Assembly (NCBI RefSeq): GCF_014648695.1
Contig: NZ_BMRP01000045.1
Coordinates: 1 to 55,512, forward strand
DNA: 55,512 nucleotides
Direction of reading: 5' to 3'
Source: Streptomyces albospinus
GTDB lineage: Bacteria > Actinomycetota > Actinomycetes > Streptomycetales > Streptomycetaceae
Under the pieces are notes generated by a model. It had not been told where the DNA came from and did not search any database. It saw nothing but the letters and a program-made list of their open reading frames with translations. This document shows, one piece after another, positions 9,206 to 18,024 of this stretch. The translations under genes were made by a program, and so were the position numbers. Position 1 is the first letter of the stretch; every line of letters starts with the position of its first letter.

Positions 9206-9240
9206 GCGAACGGCCGCCGGACCCAACGGCGGCCGTTCGC
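9206..9240 (+). terminator. Strong rho-independent-type hairpin
   Basis: Perfect 14-bp stem (9206-9219 with 9227-9240) and a 7-nt loop, 38 bp after the beta-helix gene stop. No T-run follows. It closes the two-gene secreted glycosidase unit. Confidence 0.85.
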
Positions 9241-9568
9241 GTATTCCCGGTGGTGGTGTGCCCGGGCCGTCCCTGAGCTGAGCGGGGCGGTGCCCAGTAC
9301 CGAACAGCCTTTGCCCGCGGCGAGTGGTCCGGCCGCCCTGCAGAGCCTCGCAGTCGGCGGCGTCCCGCGCCGCGGGGCTGACGGTCGCAAGGGTGATCAC
9401 GGATCCACTACGGACCGTGCGTTGTCCGATGGGAGGCCGGTCGCACCGGGTATACCGGACATGCCCGGGTCGGAGGCGACTGATTGGCTGGGCGGAACGT
9501 GGGAGGGCGAAGAGTTGGGATCGACACGTGTTCCAGCCGTTCCGGTCCAGCAGCGCGCCGGGGGCGTC
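9241..9568. other. Intergenic leader before the M48 protease gene
   Basis: No recognisable gene. The protease frame remains open through this stretch (an in-frame ATG lies at 9461), but composition and the lack of a ribosome site favour non-coding leader or promoter DNA. Confidence 0.4.
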
Positions 9569-12034
9569 ATGTCGGCAAGGGTGCGGGCGGGGCTTGCGGT
9601 CACGCTGCTGGCACTCTTTCTTCTGGTGGTCCTCCTTCTTGTCGGGCTGATGGTTGCAGCCACGGTGTGGAGGTTCTCGGAAGGCGACGACCTTGGCGGC
9701 CTCAAACTCACCGTTTTCACAGTGGTTGTGGTCGTCGCGGTGTGCCTCTCGTTCGTCCGGGCTTTGCGCGCGGTGAAGGAGCCCCCTGAAGGGGTCTCCG
9801 TAACAAGGGCGGATGCCCCTGAACTATGGGAGATCATGGACGACTTGGCCGAGGCGATGCAGAGCAGACCGCCGGACGAGGTTCTGCTGATTGCCAAGGC
9901 AAACGCCCATGTGGCAGAAGCGTCACCCCTGTTGGGGCTCTTCCCAGGACGAAGGTATCTCTGCCTCGGCACTCCGCTGCTCATGACGCTGACGGTCGAT
10001 CAGTTCAGGTTTGTCCTCTCCCACGAGCTGGGGCACTATTCGAACAAGGACACCCGTCTGGCCGCAGTCACCTACGCTGGCGGCGAGGCGATCGCGCGCG
10101 CCATCCAGTACGTCGGCATCGGTACGCCATGGCGAGCGGTGCTGCGCGGATACTTCTGGTGCTTCGAGTCGCTGTCGCTCGCCGTGCGCCGCCGCCAGGA
10201 GTACCTGGCCGACTGCTCCTGGGTCGGGATCACCGACCGGGACACGGCGGTGACTGCTCTGCGCCAGGTGCACGCCGTGGATCGGGTGTGGACCATGTAC
10301 CTCGAAACCTATGCCCGGACGCGTGTCGGCGACTACGTGCTCGGCGATGTGACCGTCGGCTTCCGCCACTTCCTCGCCTCCAGCGGCGCCGACCAGCTGG
10401 AGTACGAGGAAGCCGACACCTCACCGGACCAGGCGCAGTCGAAGTGGGACACGCACCCGCCGCTCGCACAGCGGATCGCCGCGATCGAAGCGATGGACGC
10501 TGTCCCGCCTGCTGCCCCGCCCGACCACCGGCCGGCCGATGCCCTGCTCCCGGCCCTGTCCGACAACGGCCCCCGACTCGACAAACTGATCTTCCCTGAC
10601 CCCGACCAGACTGCGCGGGGCAAGGCAGCCGTGGGAGCGACGTGGCGTGGAGGCCGATGTCATGAGCCGTTCCGGCAATACGCCGTCCGGATTACCAGGG
10701 CCTGCCGCCAGGACGAGGCCGACAACCTGTACAGGGCCGTCGCGCGCCTCACCGAAACCCCCAGGGCCGGTCTGAGAGAGGTGCTGGATCTTCTCGCACG
10801 CGGCTACGCACCCGACATCGTGGCTCAGTTGAGGCGTGCTCGTCTGGACATGGAGCATCCGAATCCAACGGTCGAACTCGCCCGGAGACTCGAAGCAGCG
10901 CTGGAATGCGCGGCGGAGACGAGCGGTGCAGCACGACGGAGGTACGAAGAGGACACCGGAGTGGTCCTGATCGCTACCGATGGTCAGCCGCTGGATCTGG
11001 GGCCGCCGGCCCGTCGCGCAATCGGCAGCAGGGAGGAGGCCGCCCAGGTACGAGCGCGGCTTGTCGAACTCGGCATCGCTGAGAATTGCGGTCAACCGGC
11101 TGGCTCCGCCCAGGTGGCTGCCCCCGCCCGCGTCGTGGGTGCCATGGCCGTCCGACTCAACGGAAGCGACTACGACCTGATCGTGCGGACCACCTCCCTG
11201 GTGTTCGTACCGGTCGAACGGCTCAGCACGCGATGGGAAAATTCCCGCGAGCGGCTGGCTTACCAGGCACAGGACTTCGCCACCCTGAAGGAGCGGTCGG
11301 AGAGAAGCTTCTTGCAGGTGCGGTACGAGCAGATCCAGCAGGCGAGCCTGTTCCACGACACACGGGCCAACGTCCGTCTGGTCTTGCGGGACGGCACTTC
11401 CCTCTGCGTGGTCGATGCCGGTCCGGGGCGCGTCAAGAGGCGCCCCGGGAAGTACGAGCACAGCGCCGAGGCCCGAGAGGCACTGCGTGGGTTCGTCGGG
11501 AGCCTGCCTGAGGTTGCCTCACCCCTCGTGCCGGACCCGTCCTCGCCCACAGTGCGGCAGCTTGCCGCTATGGAGCAGGTCAAGCGAGGGACGGGGAAGA
11601 CCAACTACGTCAAGTTCGTGGCGCCGACAGCCCTCCTGCTACCGGTCGGCATGCTGCTGACCGGTCTGAGCACCGGGGATGCCGCGGCCGGCTACGCATT
11701 CGCCGTGATCTTCGCGATTCCCGCCATGTTCCTGGCGGTCTACTACTGGCGGGGCATGCGCCAGAGCGGGGGAGGAGGCCGTGGCACCGCGCGGCGCGCA
11801 CAGCAGCTCGCGTCCGCTGGAACTGGACTCGCACCCGTGCGGTGGGGTGTGCTCAGCCTCGTGCTGGCGGTGTGCTGCCCACCGCTGGGCGCCCTCTCCG
11901 TCGTGCTCGGTGTCCGGTCGGTCCGAGAAGCCAGAATGGCCGGCACCTCCATCGCCCTGGGCGTCGCGGCGATCGCAGCCGCACCGATCGTCTGGCTCAC
12001 CGTCATCCTCATCGCGGTGACGAACACGGGTTAA
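9569..12034 (+). CDS. Membrane M48-family zinc metalloprotease with C-terminal membrane domain
   Basis: An 821-residue integral membrane protease. Two N-terminal membrane segments (about residues 9-31 and 46-62) precede the catalytic domain. The zinc motif HELGH is at residues 152-156, and the third ligand is expected in RRQEYLADC. This is HtpX/Ste24-like peptidase M48. A long cytosolic middle part (about 300-680) has helices and a PH/GRAM-like strand set (VRTTSLVFVPVERLS, VRLVLRDGTSLCVV). Four C-terminal membrane segments follow, the last two resembling DUF4190. M48 members are usually near 300 residues, so the extension is unusual. ATG 9569 is chosen for its GGGGG upstream; 9461 is possible. 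A small ORF and a membrane-tailed sigma factor follow on the same strand. Confidence 0.8.
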   Translation: MSARVRAGLAVTLLALFLLVVLLLVGLMVAATVWRFSEGDDLGGLKLTVFTVVVVVAVCLSFVRALRAVKEPPEGVSVTRADAPELWEIMDDLAEAMQSRPPDEVLLIAKANAHVAEASPLLGLFPGRRYLCLGTPLLMTLTVDQFRFVLSHELGHYSNKDTRLAAVTYAGGEAIARAIQYVGIGTPWRAVLRGYFWCFESLSLAVRRRQEYLADCSWVGITDRDTAVTALRQVHAVDRVWTMYLETYARTRVGDYVLGDVTVGFRHFLASSGADQLEYEEADTSPDQAQSKWDTHPPLAQRIAAIEAMDAVPPAAPPDHRPADALLPALSDNGPRLDKLIFPDPDQTARGKAAVGATWRGGRCHEPFRQYAVRITRACRQDEADNLYRAVARLTETPRAGLREVLDLLARGYAPDIVAQLRRARLDMEHPNPTVELARRLEAALECAAETSGAARRRYEEDTGVVLIATDGQPLDLGPPARRAIGSREEAAQVRARLVELGIAENCGQPAGSAQVAAPARVVGAMAVRLNGSDYDLIVRTTSLVFVPVERLSTRWENSRERLAYQAQDFATLKERSERSFLQVRYEQIQQASLFHDTRANVRLVLRDGTSLCVVDAGPGRVKRRPGKYEHSAEAREALRGFVGSLPEVASPLVPDPSSPTVRQLAAMEQVKRGTGKTNYVKFVAPTALLLPVGMLLTGLSTGDAAAGYAFAVIFAIPAMFLAVYYWRGMRQSGGGGRGTARRAQQLASAGTGLAPVRWGVLSLVLAVCCPPLGALSVVLGVRSVREARMAGTSIALGVAAIAAAPIVWLTVILIAVTNTG

Positions 12035-12114
12035 CGAAATGCCCTCACTCGCCTCGTACATGGTGAACGGCCAACCGCTCCTGGTCGGCTGACAACGGGG
12101 AAAGGCCGTACGCG

Positions 12115-12330
12115 ATGAGGGACTTGACCTACCTGCTCTCGGTGCTCGTCTGCGCCCAGAGCCTGACACGGCTCAGCGAAGCCGTCGCCCAGTGGCTGAT
12201 CTTGCGCGCCCGGGCGGAGCTCGCCCGCGCAACGGCCGCGGCGCCGGCTGGACGGGGCGGGCGCGAGCACACTGCTCCGGTCGCCGCTCGACAGACGCCG
12301 GAACTCTTGGTGAAGGAGAACCATGGGTGA
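12115..12330 (+). CDS. Small hypothetical protein upstream of the sigma factor
   Basis: A 71-residue ORF with a plausible ribosome site (GGGGAAAGG) before ATG 12115. It begins MRDLTYLLSVLVCAQSLTRL, with one amphipathic or weakly hydrophobic helix, an Arg/Ala-rich middle and a charged tail. No family is recognised. Its stop overlaps the start of the sigma factor gene by 8 bp, an arrangement that suggests translational coupling. It could be a small regulator of the sigma factor, or only a leader peptide. Confidence 0.5.
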   Translation: MRDLTYLLSVLVCAQSLTRLSEAVAQWLILRARAELARATAAAPAGRGGREHTAPVAARQTPELLVKENHG

Positions 12331-13195
12331 CGCAATGCCCGGCCCAGGCGACCCCGCCGCGCAGCCGACCACCGAGCCCTGGTGGAAGGACCAGGTGGAG
12401 GATGCCTATCGCGCGCATCATGAGGGGCTGCTGAGGTTCGTCCGCGCACAGGCACGGGATTTCAGGCTGGCCGAGTCGGCACTCGACAGCTCAGGAGTGG
12501 TGCAGGAGACCTTCGCGCGGGCGATGCGCAAGTGGCCGGAGATCCGCGCCCCGAAGTCGTGGCTGTACAAGGTCGCCCAGATGCGGGTTCGTGAGATCGC
12601 GCGGGAGGTTCGCAGGTCCGCCCCGGCAGACCTGGCCGAGCTGGACGAGGCGGCAGTGTCGGGCTGGTCCTCCATGAGTCGACAGGCCACGGTGGAGGAC
12701 ACAGCATTTGCCCGCATGGTCGTTGGCGACATGCGCGAACTGCCCGGCAAGCAGGCAGAGGCGACGTTTCTGCGGCACGCGATGGGTTTGTCGAGCGACG
12801 AGATCGGGGACCAGTTGGGCTCCTCGCCCCAAGCCATCCGGGTCCACGTCTTCCGGGGCACCAAGGCGTTGCGGGAGCAGTGGAGCGGCGTTCGTCAGAC
12901 GGCCTGGTGGGCTCGCCCCCTGCCGAGCGACGCTCTCGCAGTGGCGGCGCTGGGCGCTCTGCTGTGCACGGCGGCCTCCCTCGTGCTGGCGTGGTGCGGG
13001 GTCCCGGTGGTGGCCGCGGTCCTCGGCCCTCCCACCGTCGCCACCGCGGCCGTGCTGACAGGGTGGGCCACGTGGAAGGTCGCGCAGCGAGGACGCCGTC
13101 ATGGCGGCGTTGAACAGCGCATCGAGGGCGGACAGAGCGGACACGGAGGCGGTGCGGACGGTGAGATTTCGGCTCAGCGTCTCCCTGAGCAATGA
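12323..13195 (+). CDS. ECF RNA polymerase sigma factor with C-terminal membrane hairpin
   Basis: A 290-residue sigma-70 family protein. Region 2 covers about residues 22-105 (YRAHHEGLLRFVRAQA, VVQETFARAMRKW, KSWLYKVAQMRVREIAR). Region 4 covers about 130-185 (LPGKQAEATFLRHAMGLSSD, EIGDQLGSSPQAIRVHVFRG). After it comes a linker and two hydrophobic segments (about 207-228 and 232-252), then a hydrophilic Gly/Arg tail. ECF factors normally end near residue 190, so the tail is extra and would tether the protein to the membrane. ATG 12323 lies after AAGGAGAA. Position after a membrane M48 protease suggests, as inference, release or turnover by proteolysis. Confidence 0.85.
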   Translation: MGDAMPGPGDPAAQPTTEPWWKDQVEDAYRAHHEGLLRFVRAQARDFRLAESALDSSGVVQETFARAMRKWPEIRAPKSWLYKVAQMRVREIAREVRRSAPADLAELDEAAVSGWSSMSRQATVEDTAFARMVVGDMRELPGKQAEATFLRHAMGLSSDEIGDQLGSSPQAIRVHVFRGTKALREQWSGVRQTAWWARPLPSDALAVAALGALLCTAASLVLAWCGVPVVAAVLGPPTVATAAVLTGWATWKVAQRGRRHGGVEQRIEGGQSGHGGGADGEISAQRLPEQ

Positions 13196-13207
13196 AGATC
13201 CACCGTT

Positions 13208-13441
13208 TTGAAGTCGCTGATTGCGGGCGGTTGTCGAGGGTCGAGACCGTCTGCTGTTTCGGTGATCAACCGCGACGCGCACGCCGCCAGTGTCTGGACG
13301 CCCCTCGGCTACGGCACGTGGGAGGCGTACGGCAATGCGGAGTTCGGCATCAGCCGCGCGCCGGCATACCGGCTGCGTGACGTCGCCCGCGCCCTGGGAG
13401 CCATCCACGGAGCGGTCGCCGCCGGCACCGGAGACGTGTAG
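13208..13441 (+). pseudogene. Fragment of a helix-rich DNA-binding-like protein (copy 1)
   Basis: The readable part is INRDAHAASVWTPLGYGTWE then YGNAEFGISRAPAYRLRDVA and RALGAIHGAV, a motif seen in Streptomyces proteins with a helix-turn-helix-like core, often on mobile or plasmid DNA. The frame lacks a convincing start and stops after GTGDV. The same segment (RLLDVARALGAI) recurs at 16690-16760, on the other side of the NB-ARC regulator. Confidence 0.45.
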
Positions 13442-13442
13442 G

Positions 13443-13476
13443 AGCCCCGCCGCTCCGGTCCGGGAGCGGCGGGGCT
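13443..13476. terminator. Bidirectional hairpin terminator
   Basis: Perfect 14-bp stem (13443-13456 with 13463-13476) with a 6-nt loop, between the plus-strand fragment ending at 13441 and the minus-strand gene ending at 13514. It can serve both. Confidence 0.8.
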
Positions 13477-13513
13477 CTGCTCGGCCCACGCCGTACGGGG
13501 CCTCACATCCCTG

Positions 13514-13891
13514 CTAGGGGTGCAGCTCGACCCAGTCGACGACCGTGTTGCCGGGTACCTGGCTGTAGTCGTCGCAAGGGTCGCTCTGGCGCTGCAGCTT
13601 GGAGTTGTGCCGCTCGCCGGGGTTGGGCGCCCAGGCATAGACCGCCCAGCCGGAGGTGACGCAGACCCTGCTGACTCCCGTGATGGGGCCTATGTCGTAG
13701 CTGCCGGGGTCGTTGAAGCAGTACCTGTTGTCGGGGGTGTAGACGGCAAAGGCGCAGTCCGATGTGGCTGCGGTTGTCTTGGTGACGCGGACCCCGTCGT
13801 CGGCCGAGGCCGGGGCGGAGGTCACCCCCATGAACCCGAGGCTCGCGGCAAGGACGGATGCGGCAGCGACGATTCTTCGCGGTGTGTTCAC
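13514..13891 (-). CDS. Small secreted Cys-containing protein
   Basis: A 125-residue exported protein. The GTG at 13891 follows AGGAG. Signal peptide: MNTPRRI, then AAASVLAASLGFMGV, with cleavage after SAPASA near residue 30. The mature part has four Cys (SDCAF, RYCFN, RVCVT, DPCDD), enough for two disulphides, and ends DWVELHP. No family recognised. It is divergent from the XRE-NB-ARC-TPR regulator gene, and the shared 316-bp intergenic region carries three 11-bp direct repeats, so it may be that regulator's target. Confidence 0.75.
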   Translation of the reverse strand: MNTPRRIVAAASVLAASLGFMGVTSAPASADDGVRVTKTTAATSDCAFAVYTPDNRYCFNDPGSYDIGPITGVSRVCVTSGWAVYAWAPNPGERHNSKLQRQSDPCDDYSQVPGNTVVDWVELHP

Positions 13892-14090
13892 CGTGCTCCT
13901 TCAGATACGGGCCGTCGGCGGGGTCGCCCACCGACGGCGGATCGGCATGCGAGGAAGATGCGTCGGCCGCGTGATGACCGTGCGGCGCTTCAACATGCCT
14001 TCCCCCGTTGCGGGTTGACCGCAGTGCGGTACTCCGCGTGCCCCTGGTCGGCGGGGCACACATGATGCTGCCGTCCGTCCCGCGCCGCCG

Positions 14091-14122
14091 ACAGGACGTC
14101 CAGCGGACGTTTAGCGGACGTT
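14091..14122. promoter_or_regulatory. Tandem 11-bp direct repeats, operator-like
   Basis: Two almost identical 11-mers in tandem (CAGCGGACGTT at 14101-14111 and TAGCGGACGTT at 14112-14122) preceded by a weaker copy ending GGACGTC at 14100. The spacing is one helical turn, as in operators bound by SARP-type and related regulators. They lie between the divergent secreted-protein gene and the NB-ARC regulator gene. Confidence 0.55.
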
Positions 14123-14207
14123 CTCCCGGGTTGGCCACAGTGCCGCATCGGAAGTGAAGCCGTGCGGCCGGGGCCGCGCGGTCGGGCCCGCGGGGCGAGG
14201 AGAGGAC

Positions 14208-16589
14208 ATGCAGGAACGGTTTGACACAGTGCTGCGCGTTTACAGACGGCGGGCCGGGCTGACCCAGGAGGAGCTGGCGGAGCGGGCGGGTTTGTCGGCC
14301 CGGACCATCCGCGCGCTGGAGTCCGGGCAGGGACGGGTGCCCCGCATGGCCTCGGTGCGGGAGGTCGCCAAGGCGCTCGGGCTGGGGGCGGACGACCAGC
14401 GGCGGCTGCTCGCCACGGCCGCGGCTGATGGGCGGGAGGGGTCGATGGAGCCCGTGTCCCAAGGGCGCCGACGGTATCTGCCTTACGGCATACCGGACTT
14501 CACCGGGCGCTCCAACGAGGTGGCCCGGCTCGTGGAGCTGGTCGGCGACGGCTCCGCGAGCGCGGTGGTGGTCTCGGCGATCGACGGCATGGCGGGCGTC
14601 GGCAAGACCACGCTGGCGGTGCACGCCGCCCATCTCGTGGCCGAGAGGTTCCCGGACGGCCAGTTCTACTGCGATCTTCATGGATTCACCCCGGGGTACG
14701 ACCCGGTGGACCCGGCGTCGGCGCTGGAAGCGCTGCTGCGCATGGCCGGTGTCGACGGCGCACGCATCCCGCACTCCCTGGACGAGCGGTCGGCCCTGTG
14801 GCGTACCACGCTGTCGGACCGGCGGGCGCTGGTGGTGGTGGACAACGCCGCCGACGCGGCTCAGGTGCGTCCACTGCTGCCCGGCTCCGCCTCGTGCGCG
14901 GTGCTGGTGACCTCGCGGCGGCGGCTCCTGGCGCTGGAGGGCGCCATCCCGCTCTCACTCGATGTGCTGCCCGCGGCGGAGGCGTGCGCATTGGTGGCCC
15001 GGATCGCGGGACACCACAGGGTTGCCGACGCGCCCGAGGCCGTCTCCGAGATCGCCGAGCTGTGCGGCTACCTGCCGCTGGCCATCCGGATGGCGGCGGC
15101 CCGGCTCGCCCACCGCCCCGCCTGGACGGCACAGGACCTCGCGGCCGAGCTCCGCGCGGGCCGCCACCGGTCCGGCCTCGGCAGGAACGAGCAGGCGGTC
15201 AGCGCGGCCTTTTCCCTCTCCTATGCGCGCCTCGGCCCCGGACGTCAGCGGCTGTTCCGGTTGCTCGGCCTGCACCCCGGCGCCGATCTCGACGCGTACG
15301 CAGCCGCGGCCCTGGCGGGTACGGACGTGGCGACGGCCCGGCAGTGGCTGGAGGAACTCGTCGACGTACACCTGCTGGAGCAGTACGGACCCCGCCGCTA
15401 TCAACTGCACGATCTGCTCCGCCGGCACGCGCGGGAGGTCCTGCATGAGACCGAGCCGCCCGCACGGCGCGAGGAAGCCGAGCTCCGGCTCCTCGACCAC
15501 TATCTGCACACCGCGCTGAGCGCCCGCCCCCGGGTGGCGCCGGGACAGCGGCTGCTCCCGTTCGAGGTTGCGTGCCCGCCCGCCGACACCCCGGACGTGA
15601 GCGGGCGGTCCACGGCCCTGGCCTGGTACGAGGCCGAGCACGCCAACCTCGTCGCGATGATCACGCACGCCGCATCGCGGAGCAGGAACGAGCACGTCTG
15701 GCAGTACACCCATGTGCTCCAGCACTTCTTCGACATCCGGGGGCGCACCCTGGCCTGGGTCACCACCCATGAACTCGCCCTGGCCGCCACCAGGGGCCTC
15801 GACAACCGCCTGGCCCACGCTGAGACCCTGACCAGCCTCGCCGTCGCCTGCTGGCACGCCGGGCGCTACGAGGACGCCTTCAACCGGGGACTGGAGGCGC
15901 TGGCCCTGTGCCGGGAGATCGGCGATGCGTGGGGCGAGGCCGTCATCCTCACCAACTTCGGCATCGCGCAAGGGCAGTTGGGGCAGAGCGAGGAGGCCAT
16001 CGACCTTCATCAGCAGGCCCTGGCCCTCTACAGGGGCATCGACGCCCCCTGGGGCGAAGCCCTGTGCCTGACCAGCCTGGGCGCGGTCTACGCCCGGCTC
16101 GGGCGGGCCGCGGAGGCCCTCGACCACCACCAGCGGGCGCTCGTCCGCTACCGGGGAATCGGAGACCCGTGGGGCGAGGCCCTCACCCTGACGAACATGG
16201 GCACCGGCTACCGGCAGCTGGGACGGTTCGGTGCGGCCGTCGACCACCACTCACAGGCGCTCACCCTCAGCCGCCGGATGGGCGACCGGCGAGCCGAGAG
16301 CGAGGTCCTCAACGACCTCGGCGCCACCTACCACGCGGCCGGCCGCCTCGACGTCGCCCGCCGTCGGCACCAGCGGGCGCTGGACATCGCCCGCGACATC
16401 GACAGCAGCCTGCAGACCGCCCGCGCCCACCAGGGCATCGCGTGGACTCTGGTCCCGGACGACCCCGAGGCCGCCCGCGCCCACGCCAAGCAGGCACTCG
16501 CGATCTACGGCGAGCTGAACGCCCCGGAAACCGCCGAACTCACCGCGTTCCTCGACACCCTCGACCAGGGCCCGGCCCCCGCTCACTGA
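14208..16589 (+). CDS. XRE-NB-ARC-TPR transcriptional regulator (STAND ATPase)
   Basis: A 793-residue regulator of the STAND class. An XRE helix-turn-helix lies at about residues 5-62 (LTQEELAERAGLSARTIRAL). The NB-ARC ATPase spans about 95-420, with P-loop GMAGVGKTT (127-135), Walker B RRALVVVDN (205-213), sensor LVTSRRRL (233-240) and GxP-type motif GYLPLAIRMAAARL. A winged-helix-like linker (LHDLLRRHAREVL) leads to TPR repeats from about 515 to 780 (LEALALCREIGDAWGEAVIL repeated with variation). Such proteins oligomerise when a ligand is sensed by the TPRs; the ligand is unknown. ATG 14208 follows GAGGAGAGG; an upstream in-frame ATG (14154) has a poor site. Direct repeats upstream suggest autoregulation. 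Confidence 0.85.
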   Translation: MQERFDTVLRVYRRRAGLTQEELAERAGLSARTIRALESGQGRVPRMASVREVAKALGLGADDQRRLLATAAADGREGSMEPVSQGRRRYLPYGIPDFTGRSNEVARLVELVGDGSASAVVVSAIDGMAGVGKTTLAVHAAHLVAERFPDGQFYCDLHGFTPGYDPVDPASALEALLRMAGVDGARIPHSLDERSALWRTTLSDRRALVVVDNAADAAQVRPLLPGSASCAVLVTSRRRLLALEGAIPLSLDVLPAAEACALVARIAGHHRVADAPEAVSEIAELCGYLPLAIRMAAARLAHRPAWTAQDLAAELRAGRHRSGLGRNEQAVSAAFSLSYARLGPGRQRLFRLLGLHPGADLDAYAAAALAGTDVATARQWLEELVDVHLLEQYGPRRYQLHDLLRRHAREVLHETEPPARREEAELRLLDHYLHTALSARPRVAPGQRLLPFEVACPPADTPDVSGRSTALAWYEAEHANLVAMITHAASRSRNEHVWQYTHVLQHFFDIRGRTLAWVTTHELALAATRGLDNRLAHAETLTSLAVACWHAGRYEDAFNRGLEALALCREIGDAWGEAVILTNFGIAQGQLGQSEEAIDLHQQALALYRGIDAPWGEALCLTSLGAVYARLGRAAEALDHHQRALVRYRGIGDPWGEALTLTNMGTGYRQLGRFGAAVDHHSQALTLSRRMGDRRAESEVLNDLGATYHAAGRLDVARRRHQRALDIARDIDSSLQTARAHQGIAWTLVPDDPEAARAHAKQALAIYGELNAPETAELTAFLDTLDQGPAPAH

Positions 16590-16689
16590 TAGCCGGGGCG
16601 GATGCCGCAGCATTGCGGCGGCATCCGCTGGTTGCCGGTGCGGCTGAGGCGGGCCGGGCCGCGTCAGGCGGGGAGGGCCAGGCATTCAC

Positions 16690-16945
16690 CAGGATGTAAA
16701 TGCCGGCTGCTCGACGTCGCCCGCGCCCTGGGCGCCATCCCAACCGCCAGATGCCCGAAGTCGCCCCGGCCTACCTGTCCGACACCGCGGCCCCCGACAT
16801 CCTGGCGCTGCTGCGCGACGCGATCGGCGAGGGACTTGAGGCACGGCCTCGCGGCCCGCCGCTACGCCCTGTCCGGGGACCGCCGCACCCTGTACGGCAC
16901 CGTCCCGTGACTGCCACTGCCACTGTCACTGCCCGGCATCGGTGA
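16690..16945 (+). pseudogene. Fragment of a helix-rich DNA-binding-like protein (copy 2)
   Basis: The frame beginning near 16700 reads CRLLDVARALGAI and matches the segment at 13360-13420 almost base for base over about 40 bp. After that the sequence continues in another frame as PEVAPAYLSDTAAPDILALL then RDAIGEGL, a helical stretch typical of the same protein family's C-terminal part. No intact gene. The two copies flank the secreted-protein/regulator locus in direct orientation. Confidence 0.4.
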
Positions 16946-17109
16946 GGGCGAGCGCCGCCAGGTGCCAAGCCGCGGGGGAACGGCGAACAGTGCCCGCCTC
17001 CCACCCGACCGCACACCCGTGGCGTCTGCTCGACGAACGATCATGTGACGGGCAGGCTTGCGGTGCGGGTTGTCCTCGGTGCTGGGGCAGGGGGTGGTGT
17101 GGGTGGGCC

Positions 17110-18024
17110 TCAGCGGGTCGGGAAGGTGTAGGTGTAGCCCTGGGCGTCCAGCTGGTCCAGCAGCTCGGCGAGGGCTGCGACGCTCTGTGAGCGGTCGCCA
17201 CCGGCGTCGTGCATCAGGATGATCGAGCCCGGGTGCAGGTTCCGGTTGATGTTGCGCAGGATGTTCTCGACGCCCGGCCGTTTCCAGTCGTCGGAGTCGT
17301 CGCTCCAGCCGAGCGGCCGGAGTCCGTGCTGAGCGGCGATGTTTCGGATGGTGGGTTTGAAGTCACCGCCGGGTGCCCGGTAGTACCAGAGCTTGGCCCC
17401 GGGACCGGCTGCGTCGGCTATCTCCCGCTGGGCGTCGACTATCTCGTGGACGTTGTAGTCCAGCGGCATGCTGCTCTGCCGCTCGTTGTGGTGTACGGAG
17501 TGGTCGCACAGCCGGTCACCGGCGGCGACTATCGACTTGGTGAGGTAGGGGTAGCGCTGCGCGTTCGGGCCTATCTCGCAGAACGTGGCCTTGGCATGGT
17601 GCTGGGCCAGCAGCGCCAGTACCTTCGGCGTCCAGCGCGGGTCCGGGCCGTCGTCGAAGGTCAGCGCGACCGACTTGCCGCTGGCCTGGGTGCGGAACTG
17701 GAGTGCGTTGCTCACCGTGAACCTGCTCGACGAGCCGGTGGAAGTGCTGCCCTGGCCGCTCGGCGGGGCGGCGGCCGAGGAGGAGGGGGCGGCGGGCGAC
17801 GAGGATGACGGCGCGGCGCTCGGTGCCGAGGGTGACGCGCTGTGCGACGGGGTCGGGGAAGGGGAGGCCGAGCCGGTGGCGACGATGGACCGGGAAGCTG
17901 AGGCGGACGGCGGCCCGGCTGCCGACGATGTCTGCGTCGCATGCGCTCCGCACGCCGCCAGGGTGGCCCCGGTGAGCGCCACCGCAACGGCGGCTGTCGC
18001 CTTCTTTGCACTGGCCAATGTCAC
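17110..18024 (-). CDS. Polysaccharide deacetylase lipoprotein (CE4)
   Basis: A 304-residue exported lipoprotein. The GTG at 18024 follows GGAGGG; the longer ATG frame lacks a site. Signal peptide ends in a lipobox LAAC (Cys at about residue 25), then an 80-residue Ser/Ala/Pro linker. The NodB/CE4 domain follows: ALTFDDGPDP with the catalytic base Asp and metal Asp, metal ligands in CDHSVHHN, YYRAPGGDFKP, the segment PLGWSDDSDDW, and the final catalytic His in GSIILMHD. It likely removes acetyl groups from peptidoglycan or chitin-type glycans at the cell surface. Standing alone, it is divergent from a decayed monooxygenase. Confidence 0.9.
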   Translation of the reverse strand: MTLASAKKATAAVAVALTGATLAACGAHATQTSSAAGPPSASASRSIVATGSASPSPTPSHSASPSAPSAAPSSSSPAAPSSSAAAPPSGQGSTSTGSSSRFTVSNALQFRTQASGKSVALTFDDGPDPRWTPKVLALLAQHHAKATFCEIGPNAQRYPYLTKSIVAAGDRLCDHSVHHNERQSSMPLDYNVHEIVDAQREIADAAGPGAKLWYYRAPGGDFKPTIRNIAAQHGLRPLGWSDDSDDWKRPGVENILRNINRNLHPGSIILMHDAGGDRSQSVAALAELLDQLDAQGYTYTFPTR

